A stretch of 64,000 nt of DNA from Porpolomopsis calyptriformis (GCA_951640195.1 OX621166.1:124001-188000), one strand, 5' to 3'; positions 44,413 to 55,762 are shown, numbered from the stretch's first letter. Made by a program: numbers and translations. The notes: a model not told the origin generated them from the letters alone.

Positions 44413-45105
44413 ATGCCCCGTGAAGTTCGTTACGCCCGCAAGTCGACTGGGAGGCATCCACCCTGAGGGAACCCCACTGCTTCTACCTCCAACCTCCCCC
44501 CTGATTCTTCTTCCTCCTCTTCCTTGTCCGACAGTGTCTTGGTTACCCGACGGTTCAAGAAGCCGAAATGACGTACTGATACTATTGACAAGCCGGGACG
44601 AAATCGTAACTACTGAGGGCTCCCCTTTGCCAAGGTTGAGCACCTATCTGGGTGCCCTGAGACCTACATCCCATTTATTTCTGGGGCACCTCAATGCGAA
44701 CTTAACTACGACCGTCACTGGTACACGTTCAACAAGGACAGCGACTTTGACGACAAGAAGAATCAACTTGAAGATTGGCTGGAGGCGTACCAAGTTGGGC
44801 GCCAACTTTTGATGGTTATAATGGACCAGGATGAATCCAACGTCACCACCCCCACTATCCCCAAAGACCCCATCTCGCACCGCATCCATCACATTGCCAA
44901 CCGACTCTATACTGCCCAGAACGGGTACCGCTCAATGATGGATGCCAAGTACGAAAGGATCCTTGACCTGGAGGAGAATCCTGTGATGTGTAGGGAGCTG
45001 GCTGAAACTTGGTTGCGATATGCCCAGGAGTTGGATGGCTGTTACCACTGGTTTGACCCAGATGGACACCTGCTTCAACCCCCAGTTTATGATGGCGTGA
45101 CCTAG
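44413..45105 (+). pseudogene. Additional ORF between pol and 3' LTR
   Basis: A separate frame starts at ATG 44413 (MPREVRYARKSTGRHPP) and runs to a TAG at 45103-45105, about 230 codons, with TGA codons at 44464, 44569 and 44614 that all fit CGA-to-TGA changes. After the third TGA, 163 codons are open. The N-terminus is basic and Ser-rich; the C-terminus is acidic and helical (HRIHHIANRLYTAQNGYRSM, ELAETWLRYAQELDG). It has no signal peptide or membrane segment, so it is not envelope-like. Function unknown. A second chromovirus remnant at 47 kb has an ORF in the same place. Confidence 0.6.
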
Positions 45106-45384
45106 GGAGCGGATGCTGTTCCCTAATGAACAGTATTCCTTACGCCTCCCTTCTGGATGTGTGGTTAGAGAAGGTGATATCTACTGGAGAGTTGAGGAAA
45201 AGTATACCTAGTAGATAGTCTTTGATCTGACATCTGTCCACTCATCCCTCCTCTTCATCGCTCACCCATCTCATCACCCCTCTACCCACCTCTACCATCC
45301 CTTTACACCTCCCCTTGATATCCTTCCTTCACTTCGAAGGGTCTTCTCAAAATTCAGGATGAATTTCCTTTTTGTGGAGGTGAA

Positions 45385-45742
45385 TGTCAGAGATATATTT
45401 TTTCTTTTCCTTTGCTCATCTATTCCCATTTACATCAGACAGTTTACATTAATAGCCGCTTAGCCACCCAAGCTCCACTTAGTAATAGAAGGTGACCAAG
45501 CCATATCTATATTTAGTCTACCATCACTCTCCTTATCTATATGACTCATCCATAGTCATTATGACTCACACGTAGTCAGTATGACTCATACTTAGCTAGT
45601 ATATAAAGCTAGCAGTAGATAGACTTAGGATAAGTCTGTTTCTTTCGTTAACACCCCAATCAGTAGTCTTCCAACCCTTTAAAACCCTACACCCAGAGCC
45701 TGAAGTAAAACCTTGCGATCAACCCTAGACTGCTGTCTAACA
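45385..45742 (+). repeat. 3' LTR of Ty3 chromovirus
   Basis: Begins TGTCAGAGATAT and ends GTCTAACA; the copy of 38878-39236. The purine-rich gtggaggtgaa directly upstream (45374-45384) is the likely polypurine tract. Confidence 0.92.
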
Positions 45743-46334
45743 ATTTCTATCTACTATATGCATATGTATAGGGTACTGAGGCAACTGCTACCCCTCGGCT
45801 GAGCCATTCTCGGCGTCAGCGGACCTCTCTGAAGGTGGATTAATACATGCAATTATCAGCAAAGTTACCCAAGGCCAAAGCAATCAATTATTCACAATAT
45901 ATATTTCTATCTACTATATGCATATGTATAGGGTACTGAGGCAACTGCTACCCCTTGGCTGAGCCATTCTCAGCATCGGCAGACCTCTCCGAAGGTGGAT
46001 TAATGCATGCAATTATCAGTAAAGTTATCTAAAGCTAAAGCAATTAATTATTCACAATATGTATTTCTATCTACTATATGCATATGTATAGGGTACTAAG
46101 GCAACTGCTACCCCTCGGCTGAGCTATTCTCAGCATCGGCGGACCTCTCTGAAGGTGGATTAATGTATACAATTATCAGCAAAGTTGTTTATAGCTGAAG
46201 TAATTAATTATTCGCGATATATATTTATATCTACTATACACATATTTATAGGGTACCGATGCAACTGCTACCCCTCAGCCGAGCCATTCTCAGCATCGGT
46301 AGACATCTCTGAAGGTGTAGTATAGCATACCAAT
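45743..46334. repeat. Tandem array of about four 160-bp units
   Basis: Units start at 45743, 45903, 46063 and 46223, exactly 160 bp apart, with atttctatctactatatgc at the start and gggtactgaggcaactgct inside; the fourth is more diverged and incomplete. The first unit begins at the base after the Ty3 3' LTR. Confidence 0.9.
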
Positions 46335-46750
46335 CTCGGCCAACCTGTATATATAGTAGAAACCACCTTCAGCCCATCGGTAGTTATCAGCAATGTATAT
46401 CTCGGCCAACCTGTGTATATAGTAGAAACCACCTTTGGCCCATCGGTAGGCATTGGCAATCTATATCTCGGCCAACCTGTATATATAGTAGAAACCACCT
46501 TTGGCCTATCAGTAGTTATCGGCAATCTATATTTTGGCCAACCTGTATATATAGTAGAAACCACCTTCAGCCCATTGGTAGGCATTGGCAATCTATATCT
46601 CAGCTAACCTGTATATATAGTAGAAACCACCTTCAGCCCATTGGTAGTTATTGGCAATCTATATCTTGGCCAACCTGTGTATATAGTAGAAACCACCTTC
46701 GGCCCATCGGTAGTTATCGGCAATGTATATCTCGGCTGAGCCATATACAT
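46335..46750. repeat. Tandem array of about seven 66-bp units
   Basis: Units keyed on ctcggccaacctgtatatat start at 46335, 46401, 46467, 46533, 46599, 46665 and 46731, each exactly 66 bp apart. Because 66 is divisible by three, open frames run through in both directions; they look repetitive and not genic. Some base changes recur in alternating units. Confidence 0.92.
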
Positions 46751-47372
46751 ATACATCCATTTCTCAGCCCCTCCATAGTCTTTGGTGAGTACTATCTTCG
46801 GTTTATTAGTGTATCTCCCTTATTACTCTTGGCTACCCTGTAGTGTACTGGTATACCTGCCTTTTAGTGGAGATGTATTACACTACTATATATAAATTTT
46901 GGTGCTTCAGTGTACATCAGCTATATATGTATTTTCAGCTGAAGATCGGTGGACCGAGAAACACCGCTATATAGCAAGTTCATTTCACTATAGTTCACCA
47001 CTATCTTTGACTGAACCATGTGACATCTCAACCTCCACCAGATCTGATTGAGAATGAAGAAGAATACGAAGTCAAATCTATTCTTCAACACTCCAGAGCT
47101 AAATGCCAACAAAAATATTGGGTCAAATGGAAAGGTTATCCGATCGAAGAAGCCACTTGGGAAGAATGATCGAATGTCTTACAACATGCCAAGGAAATTG
47201 TGAAGACTTATGAAGATTCAATTCAAACAGCAACTTAATTCATTTGTTATTATTCCAGCTGTCCATTTTTGAATTCTATTCTTAGATCTGAGAGGCACTT
47301 ATAAATCCAGAGCCATGGATACGACTCCATCCAGTCTTTCCCCACTTTTGACGACAAGACCACTAGACTAAA

Positions 47373-47774
47373 ATGTCACAATACTACCATTTAACAATGC
47401 CTGCCTCTCGTACCTCCACTCCCAACTGACAAGTCGCCACTCAACATGCTGGACAAATCCCTTTGTCTGCAGCCCATTCCCCTACCTCTGGTCCCTCCTC
47501 TACTACTACCATCCCGATCTCTAGAAGACTATGCTGACAACGTCATATGACCACTGCCGAGCTTCTCGGTAACAGCCCAACTCCACCTCCCGAAGACCCC
47601 AACATCACCATCACCCACCTAAATGTCAACAATGAAAGCATCAGACAATGGAATCGTGAGTTGCAAGTGGAGCTGACAGCGTTGAAAGCAGAGTTAAAGT
47701 TGTTGGAGAGACATATCATGTTTTGGAAGGACAGTCATGATGCAATCGAGTGCAAACTCTGGATGCTCGAATGA
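47373..47774 (+). pseudogene. Post-pol ORF of second chromovirus remnant
   Basis: A frame from ATG 47373 (or 47397, MPASRTSTPN) to TGA 47772 has two internal TGA codons (after TSTPN and after SRRLC). The part from 47547 is Pro-rich and then coiled-coil-like (QWNRELQVELTALKAELKLL). It occupies the same position between pol and LTR as the ORF at 44413 and starts with a similar Met-Pro-basic opening. No function assigned. Confidence 0.5.
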
Positions 47775-48147
47775 GAAAAGAAATGAAACTGGGTCAACTG
47801 CAGGAATGCCACCACCCACACCATCATTACCTGAATGTTGGTAGACTGTCAAGCCATCGAGGGCTTGACACAACAAGATCTTGCGATGAGGGAGACCCTC
47901 ATCGAGTATGGGTTGTCAATCGAAAACCCCATCAACCTTGACTTGGAATACCCAGACAATGATGAAAGTGTTACTGCCATCCCCTCCCCCACCTAGCCGA
48001 CTTCGGAAGTCAATCCCATCACTTCCCTCTCAGTGGCCATTGAGGCCCCTGCCACTGAGGAAATCCAAACCCAGGCCTTAGAGAATGAAACGACCGACAT
48101 TGCCCAAGTCTGAAATTTGGGTTGAATTTCTTGAAAAGCGAGGTGTA

Positions 48148-48542
48148 TGTCACAGATGTAATTTTTCACTCTTTCTCTATGTTAGTCATTATAGCTTAGT
48201 CAGACTTGTCTTATCTTTGCTTGGGATTCCCCACAATTACGCTATGGGATTCCCCATAGCCTTACCTTTTTCATTTACCTTAGATAGGATATCTTTCATT
48301 TCTGACTACTTATGTTTCATCTCTTCACATGCTCTGCATTGTTATCATGCCTATCTCTTATCTACCGCATGTATTCCTCATTGTAACACTGACTCATCCA
48401 CAGTATGTAGTCAGTATATAAACCCCTAGTTAGTTGTACTCAGACCTTAAGTCTAATTCCTCATTAGACACCCCAATAACTAGGACTTGAGACATCATCA
48501 TCGTCTTGGGACAGAGCACTCTGAAGTAAAACTGTCTTGACA
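48148..48542 (+). repeat. LTR of the second chromovirus
   Basis: Begins TGTCACAGATG and ends CTTGACA, with a TATATAA box near 48415. The start resembles the Ty3 LTR at 38878, but only one copy is present. Confidence 0.65.
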
Positions 48543-50206
48543 ATAACCAGTTTATAACAGTAATGAATCCAAGTCAAGTTTGGAAATTCTAAACTATACA
48601 AGATATGGAATGTGTGGACTACAGCAAGGTTGCTGCAAATATAAGCTCCTGCATGGCTTCCAGACAATGAGGCAATGAATTGACAGATTGTAATTTCTGA
48701 AGTTAGAGAGGTGAAGGAAAGGGGGTGGTTATTTCAAGAGCAGAATAAGATGAATTAGCATATACTGTTATTATATGTCCACCTTGTGGATGGAGCCTAT
48801 GCCTGAACCAGTAGATTTGAAATTCACCCTAGGGTGGTAATACTTCCCTCCCAGATGCAGGGTACCTCCTCTTAACAAAGTCTAGGATAAGTGCGAGCCT
48901 TGATGGTGAGATTAATATGAAAGGATTAGATGGCTGATAGGATTTGTCAATAAGTGTACACACACACTACCCTATAATTTATGATGAGTGCAAGTACACT
49001 ATACACAACTAATTTGGTTGGACACAAGGACCAATCCAAGATGAAAGATATTAAGGAACTTTTGGCAGATGAGAAATCAATCTAGAGCTTGGGAGAATCC
49101 CATGTGAAGCACTGTCTACCAGATTATTACCTAAACCCACCCACTTTGGGATAAGATATAGGTTTGAGTTATAAAGTAGAAAAATAATCTAATGCAGCAC
49201 TGTGTTCTGCTCTATACTGTATGATGACCCTGTATGAAAGGAACCTACTACTTCTGAATTATCTGAATGAATAATAAATGCTGTGTTTCATACACTGCTT
49301 TTGATCAGTGTGAGTACACACAGCTTGAGCATTACAAATTCTGCCCAGCCTATATCCTGGCCCTTGCCTTTCCAGCTAGGAAGTAGAGGCCAAGTTAGCT
49401 AGTTTCCCTCCATAATAATACCAATCCCCCAAGATGTTAATGTATCCACAAAAATCTCAGATCCTAGAGTGGAATGTGGGTAGAAAAGTGATATTCCCAC
49501 CCACTCCTGATCTAGGGTCTTTCTCTACTAACTGGTGTCTTCTGAGATAGAGGCAGGAATGTAGTGCTGGACAAATGGTTGATCTGATGGGAAGCCTCCC
49601 AAGAACTAGTAAAGTGAGGGTAAATGCATCCAACTACTAACAATAATTGGGTAACAATGATTTAAGGAGCCTACAAGTGATTGTGCCTTAATACATGAAA
49701 CACAAGAGCCAGAGCTCCAGCTAGTTAACTTTGATAGAAATTTTTATCATTTTGAGTCAGGTAGTGATACAGTTTTAGAGACCAAATCCCAGTTTAAACC
49801 CAGGTATAAGAATACTGTCTTGAATGGTGTACACTTTGTTGGGGACTATAGCTATCCAAGGTCAGGGATGTCATGACTGCAGTTGGACTGAGTTATGCCC
49901 TAACTTGAGTTGCACTGATGAAAATAGTCTGACTAGTTAAGGGTTTGTGAGAAATTTACCTAAAAAGGCAGGTCACCTTGCACAGAGGAGATTCTGCTCT
50001 ACACCACTTATCAGTTTGGAGATTTTGCAGCACATTCTGCTTCGCAACATCAGCGGAATGGATGTGGGAAAGATTTCACTGGAAATTCCCAAGTGACAGA
50101 GTTGTAGTAATACACAAAAATCAAGCTGACATACTACTTGCCATTAAGACATCTGCACCAGTCTCACCTGCACTTTCCTCACCCAAGCACAAAATCTCGT
50201 GAGCTT
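48543..50206. other. Non-coding AT-rich region
   Basis: About 1.7 kb without a convincing gene. Short frames only. It may contain old transposon sequence too decayed to recognise. Confidence 0.4.
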
Positions 50207-51780
50207 CTATCTCCTTTTCCAAGTTCCTAATACCCTCCCACACCTCAATAGGATCCACCTCACAAGCCTACAACAGTGTGTTGATAATAGATATATATAC
50301 ATACTGCAAAGATGCACCTTCTCTTTTGCCATTACCTCCCATTCATCTAGAGCTATAAACTTAGGACTAAATTCTATGCACTCATTATAGTAATCTATAA
50401 AAGCAGACTGGAAGGTTGGATCAGCTGCCTCCTTGAAGATTCGAAGGTGAAGGGACTTGAGCATGTTACATAAACTAATCGGTGTAAGTGTTGGATTTGC
50501 TTGCAAAAGACATTATCCATGAAGAAATGGGTTTAGAAGGACTGCTGCAATAAAAGGGTCTTAATCTGCAGCAGCCCAGCATTTCTTGAGACTCTCTAGA
50601 ACCCTTTCCTGGATGTTGGCATCAAGGTCAGGGTCTGAATAAATGCAATAGAGGTTCCCAAGTGTCATGAGAACATGGTCAAGGCAAGTATTTGATCCTT
50701 ACGTGATATTTGCAGCAACTGTGAGAGGTTGAAGATGATTACAAGTTCTTCAAGGTGATAAGCATTCATATATAATATATATTATTACTCACTTTTTCAC
50801 CCATTTCCAGAATTGCAGGTCCTCAACAATAGCTTGGATTTTACAAGCATGCTGCCACACATCAGCCTTTGGGCTAGCACACTCAATTATTTGCTGACTA
50901 TACTTCATCTAGCTTGCTTTCATTGGTACTTCAACTTCAAGAAGCCAGGCGAGTGAGAGGTAGTATGCCATCCACTGACTGATAATAGGAAGGATAAGGG
51001 ATAGAAACTTGTTGAAGGTTTGTTACTGTTCTTGGCAAAAAAGCCCTAAAGTGCAGCTATGGTTATTCATCTACTTGACAACTAGTAGTGCTTTCAGTAT
51101 GCATGTGAGGAAATCAACTCTAAGATATAGATAGTCACTGACAATTAGGTTGATTTGATGTACCCAGCAAACAGTGATGATAAGCCATAGCATTAATGCA
51201 AGTAAAGCCTTCGCATTTTGTATGCATTACCACCATTATCAGAGTAGAGGGCAACTATTTTGAAATTGAACATGTCCTGGTACTATTGAATATCTTCAGT
51301 AACTAGCTTCAACAGGGCTTTACTACTTTTAGTGTCAGTAGAAACATTGTGAGTATGCATCAAGTAAGGCTATGAGATTAAATTAGTATTTAAGGGAATA
51401 AGGCTACATTTTCACTCACCTCTGAAGCAACTGAAACCATTGAGGCTACAATGGACTGTTTTGCTCAGTTCTTCCAACCATCTGTCATAAAAGTAGCTAA
51501 CCTCCCCTGTAACTTCACCCTTAATCATTCCTCAACTTTGGCAGCCTCCTAGTCAAGAATTGGACTAGATAACATTTGCCGATCTAGAACAACACCACCT
51601 GGAATCCATTTCTGGACAAACAAGTGCATCTGTGGGTTATTTGCAGAGTTCCATAGAGCCCGAATTGCAATCAAAAGCTTGTATAGATCCTCCCCAAACT
51701 CTAGCTACTTAGCGGCAGTCCATGATAGTTTATTACCAGAAAAGGGTGAGTCTTCATAAACACTTGATGTTCACTTATAT
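50207..51780 (-). pseudogene. hAT-type transposase remnant
   Basis: Minus-strand pieces recall a hAT/DUF659-like transposase: LYKLLIAIRALWNSANN, VLDRQMLSSPILD, GRLATFMTDGWKN (about 51480), HTHNVSTDTKSSKALLKL and VALYSDNGGNAYKM (about 51250). A possible C-terminal part is seen at 50506-50207. Many stops interrupt the frames. No terminal repeats or 8-bp target duplications were found. A cut-and-paste transposase of this kind would need all the segments in one frame, so the copy is dead. Confidence 0.55.
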
Positions 51781-52402
51781 TTAAAAGCTAGTTCAAGATT
51801 CATTGGCAGTAAGAGAGGGCCCCCAAGTGGTGATGGAGCTACAGAGATGGGTGGCCTAGTTGAAATAGTCAAAGGAAGCTGTGGTAAGTGAGACCAGCTG
51901 ATTGAATGCTGAAGGGAATTAAGTGGCATAGATTCATTGGCAGTGTCACAACTGTAGTTGCAAGTCTTTTCGTTAATCACAAGGCAGGCCTTGGAGCTCA
52001 ATAAGTCTAGTAGGATGTAGAAGAAGGTTCTGACAGGGACGTCTTCGTATAGAGTGATGATTCCTTCTGAATTAAGTTTTACTTCTACAAAGAAGTTGTT
52101 CTGCGGGTTGAATCCGTTGTGTGCCTCTGCTGAGAGTTTAGGGAATATGGGCATGAACGGTTGGCTCAGTAGTTGTGTTTTGTGTTTCTCTTTTCTTGTT
52201 CTGATGGAAAAGAAGTCTGATGATTCTGATTGCGTTCGTGCTACTACAAGTAATCTCACAGGAGGACAAAGTGATGATCCACTTCACCCTCAGGGTTTAT
52301 ATAGTATTTCTAAAATAGGAGTCACTATGAGTCAGCTTCCGCAGTTACCCCATTTTCTATTGTTCACAGCCTCCGGTTTAAGGTTTGCCATTGTTCTTAG
52401 TC

Positions 52403-52465
52403 ATACTGCGGAAGGCTGTGTTGTTTTGATGACTCAACTCTATTGGGCATAGCCTTCCGCAGTAT
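52403..52465. repeat. Perfect 15-bp inverted repeat upstream of the 52661 gene
   Basis: atactgcggaaggct (52403-52417) and agccttccgcagtat (52451-52465) are exact reverse complements separated by 33 bp. They lie about 200 bp before the start codon. Possible roles are a cruciform-forming or dimeric transcription factor site, or the remnant of a small transposon; none is shown. Confidence 0.8.
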
Positions 52466-52605
52466 CAGGCTGTGCTGTCTCATGACTGGTTCCTATTGTT
52501 CTTCTAGTCATGAGATCGCCGCTGTTTCTATCTCTTGTCCGGCGTATCGGGTTTCTCTTCCTTGACTAAGGAACCTCCTTTTGGTCTTCCCTTTGTGTCT
52601 GAGCA

Positions 52606-52612
52606 TATAAAA
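52606..52612 (+). promoter_or_regulatory. TATA box of the 52661 gene
   Basis: TATAAAA lies 49 bp before the ATG at 52661, a suitable distance for a short fungal 5' leader. Confidence 0.5.
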
Positions 52613-52660
52613 GGTGTGGGGTTGTATCCCTATGCTTCAGTTCAATCCTTGTCAATCATC

Positions 52661-53492
52661 ATGACTTCTTCCCACCAAGGCCACTATGTTCGATTCTTCA
52701 AGCAGTCTGGAGTGGTGCACCGCACCGCTCCTGTCTTTCTCGATTGCGATTCATTTCATTACTACCTTCAGCGCATCCCTTCCGACGCCGACCTCTGCTG
52801 GTCTTCCTTCTCTTGTTTTGCTTGCGGTGGCAAGCATAAGGTCAGAAAGTGTCTGTATGTTCGCTGGCCAATCCAGCATGTTTGTGGCTTGATGGAGGAT
52901 CCGCTTGGTATGTATCTTGTTTTGTCTTTATTAGTCCGTGTTTATTGATAATAGGCTTTCCCTTTTTAGCTTGGGATGATGACGCCCCTCCTCCCACCTC
53001 CAAGCTCCCTTTGGAGGAGCGAGTTGATTGGAGTTCTGACCGTTGGGGGTATCCCCTCCCCTTTGATGATGCTAAGCCTGAGGACTTAGCTACCAGCCCC
53101 CCTTTCCGTCCTTGGACCCCTGGTCCAACAAGTGTTTTGTCTAGTGGTGAGCCTTTAACTCTCTCGCTCTCTTCATAGTTGCTGATTCCCTGTCTTTTTT
53201 AGTCGAAGATTTGTCGTCGTCGTTGACCAACGTCAATGTCAAGATCGAGGAGGAAGAAGTTCCTCCTAGTTTGTTATGGAGTCCCACCAATGATTGGTTG
53301 GGTGAGGAAGCGAGAAAGATAGTGATGAGTTTCATTGAAGGGAAGGCTGCCAAGTTGCAGGCCTCCGGTGGTGACACCAATGGGGCAATCTACTGGGGTA
53401 ATAAGTTGGCCACAATAGATGGTCAAGTAGTGTCGAGTTTTGTAGAGTTCTTGAGGGATAGTATGGTGCAGGAGATTGCCAAGACGGACTAG
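52661..53492 (+). CDS. Intact three-exon gene of unknown function with a Cys cluster
   Basis: Exons 52661-52907, 52970-53146 and 53203-53492 are joined by introns GTATGT...TTTTTAG (62 nt) and GTGAGC...TTTTTAG (56 nt); splicing keeps one open frame of about 238 codons ending at TAG 53490. The N-terminal part has HYVRFFKQSGVVHRTAPVFL and a Cys-rich segment CFACGGKHKVRKC that could bind metal. The middle is acidic/Pro-rich, and the C-terminal part is soluble and helical (GEEARKIVMSFIEGKAAKLQ). I do not recognise the family. A TATA box and an inverted repeat precede it. It is one of few genes here without lesions, so it may be young or under selection. Confidence 0.65.
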
Positions 53493-54077
53493 TATAATTA
53501 GCTAGTTGGACATGGACTCCTCCTTTTGTACAAGTAGTTTCCGCTGCCAATAAAGACAGCCTTCCTCCCAAAAGAATTGGTATAAGAAAGAAAAGAAAAG
53601 AACGAAGAAAAGAGAGGAATTTTAAGAGAGTGAATGCCAATTTCATGATAGGCAGTAGCTTCAGCCCTGGCAGCTTGAGCATGAGCTTGAGTAGCAGGGT
53701 CAACATAGGCACATTTGCAAAGGTGCAGCACCATGTTTTGTTTTAGTTTTCCAGCCATAGGTTGGCAGTTGATTCATGCTAGCTAATTGTGTGAGATTAA
53801 GTGTACCAAATTGCAGATATATACCTTGTTCATCTAGCTCTGCAGGTGTTTGACCTTGGGTTAGACCAGCTATTGCAACAGCAATGGTGTCAGCACTTTG
53901 AAGCATCTGTCGTTAGTGTGCCAAGCATTGAATTCACCATGCATTCTTATTTGAGTTGTTGTTTCAATAGAGGGATCCATCTGTGAAGAAATGCTCCCAT
54001 GACCAGTGGCTTATAGCTGGGGAAAATGATAAGAAAACTCCACCATTGTGACTGATATATTCAACAGTATTTTTACT
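53493..54077. other. Region between the three-exon gene and the mariner element
   Basis: About 585 bp. Minus-strand frames (53906-53700, with DTIAVAIAGLTQGQTPAELD, and 53758-53498) have a coding-like composition and might be exons of a small gene, but I cannot join them convincingly. Confidence 0.3.
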
Positions 54078-54079
54078 TA

Positions 54080-54203
54080 CAGCTATTTGCATTCTGTATG
54101 GAAATTGAAAAAAAAAATCAATGGTGGCTATACTAGCCCAATAAGGCCAGCTGAGAGCTAGCACTAAGTATTTCAGCTACCACCTATGCAGAAGTAAACT
54201 CAG
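54080..54203 (+). repeat. Left terminal inverted repeat
   Basis: 124 bp, imperfect inverted copy of 56931-57054, ending in gtaaactcag directly before the companion gene ATG at 54204. Confidence 0.92.
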
Positions 54204-55762
54204 ATGTCTGACGCAAACAACAATGGGACTCCCAGTACTGGGGGTATACTATTGCCTCCCCCTGCACAATGTCTCCCTGTATCCCAAGAGTTCTCTCTCC
54301 AGCTTGTCTACTAGGTTACTAAGACTACTACCAGTAAAGGGAAAAAGACTCAAAAAAAGGAAATCCGTGGGAAGGACATCTTTTTTGAATGCTTGCAATT
54401 GAATTATCTCCACTTTCTAAAAGCACTACTTGAGCACTTTGGTGAGACAAAGTATCAGATAACTGCTAAACACCGCTTCCCCTTCAAATATTACCACCCA
54501 GGATGAGGGTATTTTTTTTACTTTCTATAAGTTGGTTAGGTAATAATTCTATAGCTTTTACAGAAAGAGTGATGCATTGGATGTTGAGTGGGAGCAAGAA
54601 TACTGTGAGATGGTAACCAAGTTTTATGCTAACACATTCAAAAAAGTCAATATCATTTTTGACATAGCCAACATCAAGAAAAAGTGTCTCATATTGAATG
54701 TATATTTCTGAAATTCCTTGTTCTGGTTGATCTTTAATTTTATATACACAGGAGGGCTCTGAATTATCAGATGGAGACAGCTCACGAGGACAGATCAAGC
54801 TTTCAGATTTGGAGCGCAACCTTACCCAAATCCAGGTGCTATTAGAGTAGAAGTATTTAGATGAGAAGGAAGGCAGGTATATCTATGGGTTCCCTGATGG
54901 GAACAAATTGCACCTTACCCCAATTATGATCAGGGAGTAGACTATTGCGATTGCATGTTTTTTTTTTCTTTTTTTCTTTCAGACTTTATGCTTAATACTA
55001 ACTAAGGGTTTTCTCTAGCATGACGGAAGGAATATTCTACTCCATCCACCCCAAACACAAGCCTTTGACCCTTCCTACCACCCTCCCTCCTGGAATATTC
55101 AGAGCATGGCACCCAAAGTGTCACCAGCCATCCCAATTTCTTCTGATCTCACTGGTCTCACCCAGCTGATTACAGCCATAAAACAAGTTGTCAGCCCAGA
55201 ATCAATGGTGCCCTCCACCCCAAAGGGTGCACCAAAGACTTCACCTGCCATCTCCCCACCTTCCACTCACAGTAATGGAGACCTCTGCCAGTTCCTAGGC
55301 TATGCGGAATCGAAACTAGGTGTGAAGAATGCCTCAAGATATGAATACCCCTTACAACTGAAGGAATATAGTCCCAACATTTTGTCCAGTGTCCCAAATC
55401 ATGATCTAACAGAAGTTGGGCTAGCGCCTGGTAATGCCCTCTGCCTCAAACATGCTTTGACAGACTGGTGGAATCATATAGCCAAATGGCAGCACCATAA
55501 AGACCATGTAGTCACGAATACAGCTGATGCAAGCATGAGCCAAAAAATCACCAATCCAGTGAGATATGAAGAGCACTGGGCAGATGGGGGTGCCCAACAG
55601 TTTTATAGTGCCTACATGGTGGAAGGGCACTAGTTCACGAAGGATAGTACAATATTTTATTTCTGTGAAGCTTGTCAGGAGTGGTTTGAGGTCCCTGATG
55701 GATGGGTCTCTCTGTTACCTTCAGGAGAAACTGCACAGGATGATCCATTCAGATATGTGTAA
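54204..55762 (+). pseudogene. Companion gene with SAM-like region in the mariner element
   Basis: Segments in order: MSDANNNGTPSTGG and KALLEHFGETKYQ (54204-54490), KSDALDVEWEQEYCEM (about 54565), GSELSDGDSSRGQIKLSDLE (about 54757), IYGFPDGNKLHLTPIMIRE, and a long open part 55106-55633 with YAESKLGVKNASRYEYPLQL, LTEVGLAPGNALCLKHA and DWWNHIAKW, then YFCEACQEWFEVPDGW, ending at TAA 55760. The region about LGVKNASRYE to DWW resembles a SAM-like helical domain of an Agaricomycete family I know only as uncharacterised. Introns separate the segments. Internal stops, such as TAG in IRE*TIAIA and in EGH*FTKD, fit TGG-to-TAG and CAG-to-TAG. Its role in transposition is unknown. Confidence 0.65.

Larger units (their letters stand above)
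38878..45742 (+). mobile_element. Full-length Ty3/gypsy chromovirus with two LTRs, inactivated by stops
   Basis: The 6.87 kb element has LTRs of about 359 bp at both ends, a TATA box and a self-priming primer-binding site in the 5' region, gag with a CCHC knuckle, pol in the order protease-RT-RNase H-integrase-chromodomain, then an additional ORF before the 3' LTR. The chromodomain places it among chromoviruses, which target heterochromatin. The LTRs differ at roughly fifteen positions, nearly all transitions. Seventeen in-frame stops and one frameshift make it defective. Flanking bases (ttaag and atttc) show no target-site duplication, so it may have recombined or the flank was lost. Confidence 0.95.
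47000..48542 (+). mobile_element. 3' end of a second chromovirus (chromodomain, post-pol ORF, LTR)
   Basis: A chromodomain (NEEEYEVKSILQHSRAKCQQ then YWVKWKGYPIEEATWEE, about 47050-47170) with one in-frame TGA is followed by a stop at 47236, an ORF at 47373-47774 and an LTR at 48148-48542. Everything upstream of the chromodomain is absent. It is related to, but clearly different from, the 39-45.7 kb element. Confidence 0.75.

Noticed and set aside
44270..44812. A 180-codon frame overlapping the post-pol ORF
   Set aside because: The frame starting at 44413 continues in register with the clearly coding 3' part, so the overlapping frame is a shadow.
46268..46607. Open frames on both strands across the 66-bp array
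   Set aside because: A 66-bp period keeps frames open by chance; the peptides are simple repeats.
52054..52452. A 132-codon plus-strand gene upstream of the 52661 gene, with an overlapping minus-strand frame 52259-51771
   Set aside because: Neither has a recognisable domain and both overlap the promoter/inverted repeat region; coding status cannot be supported.
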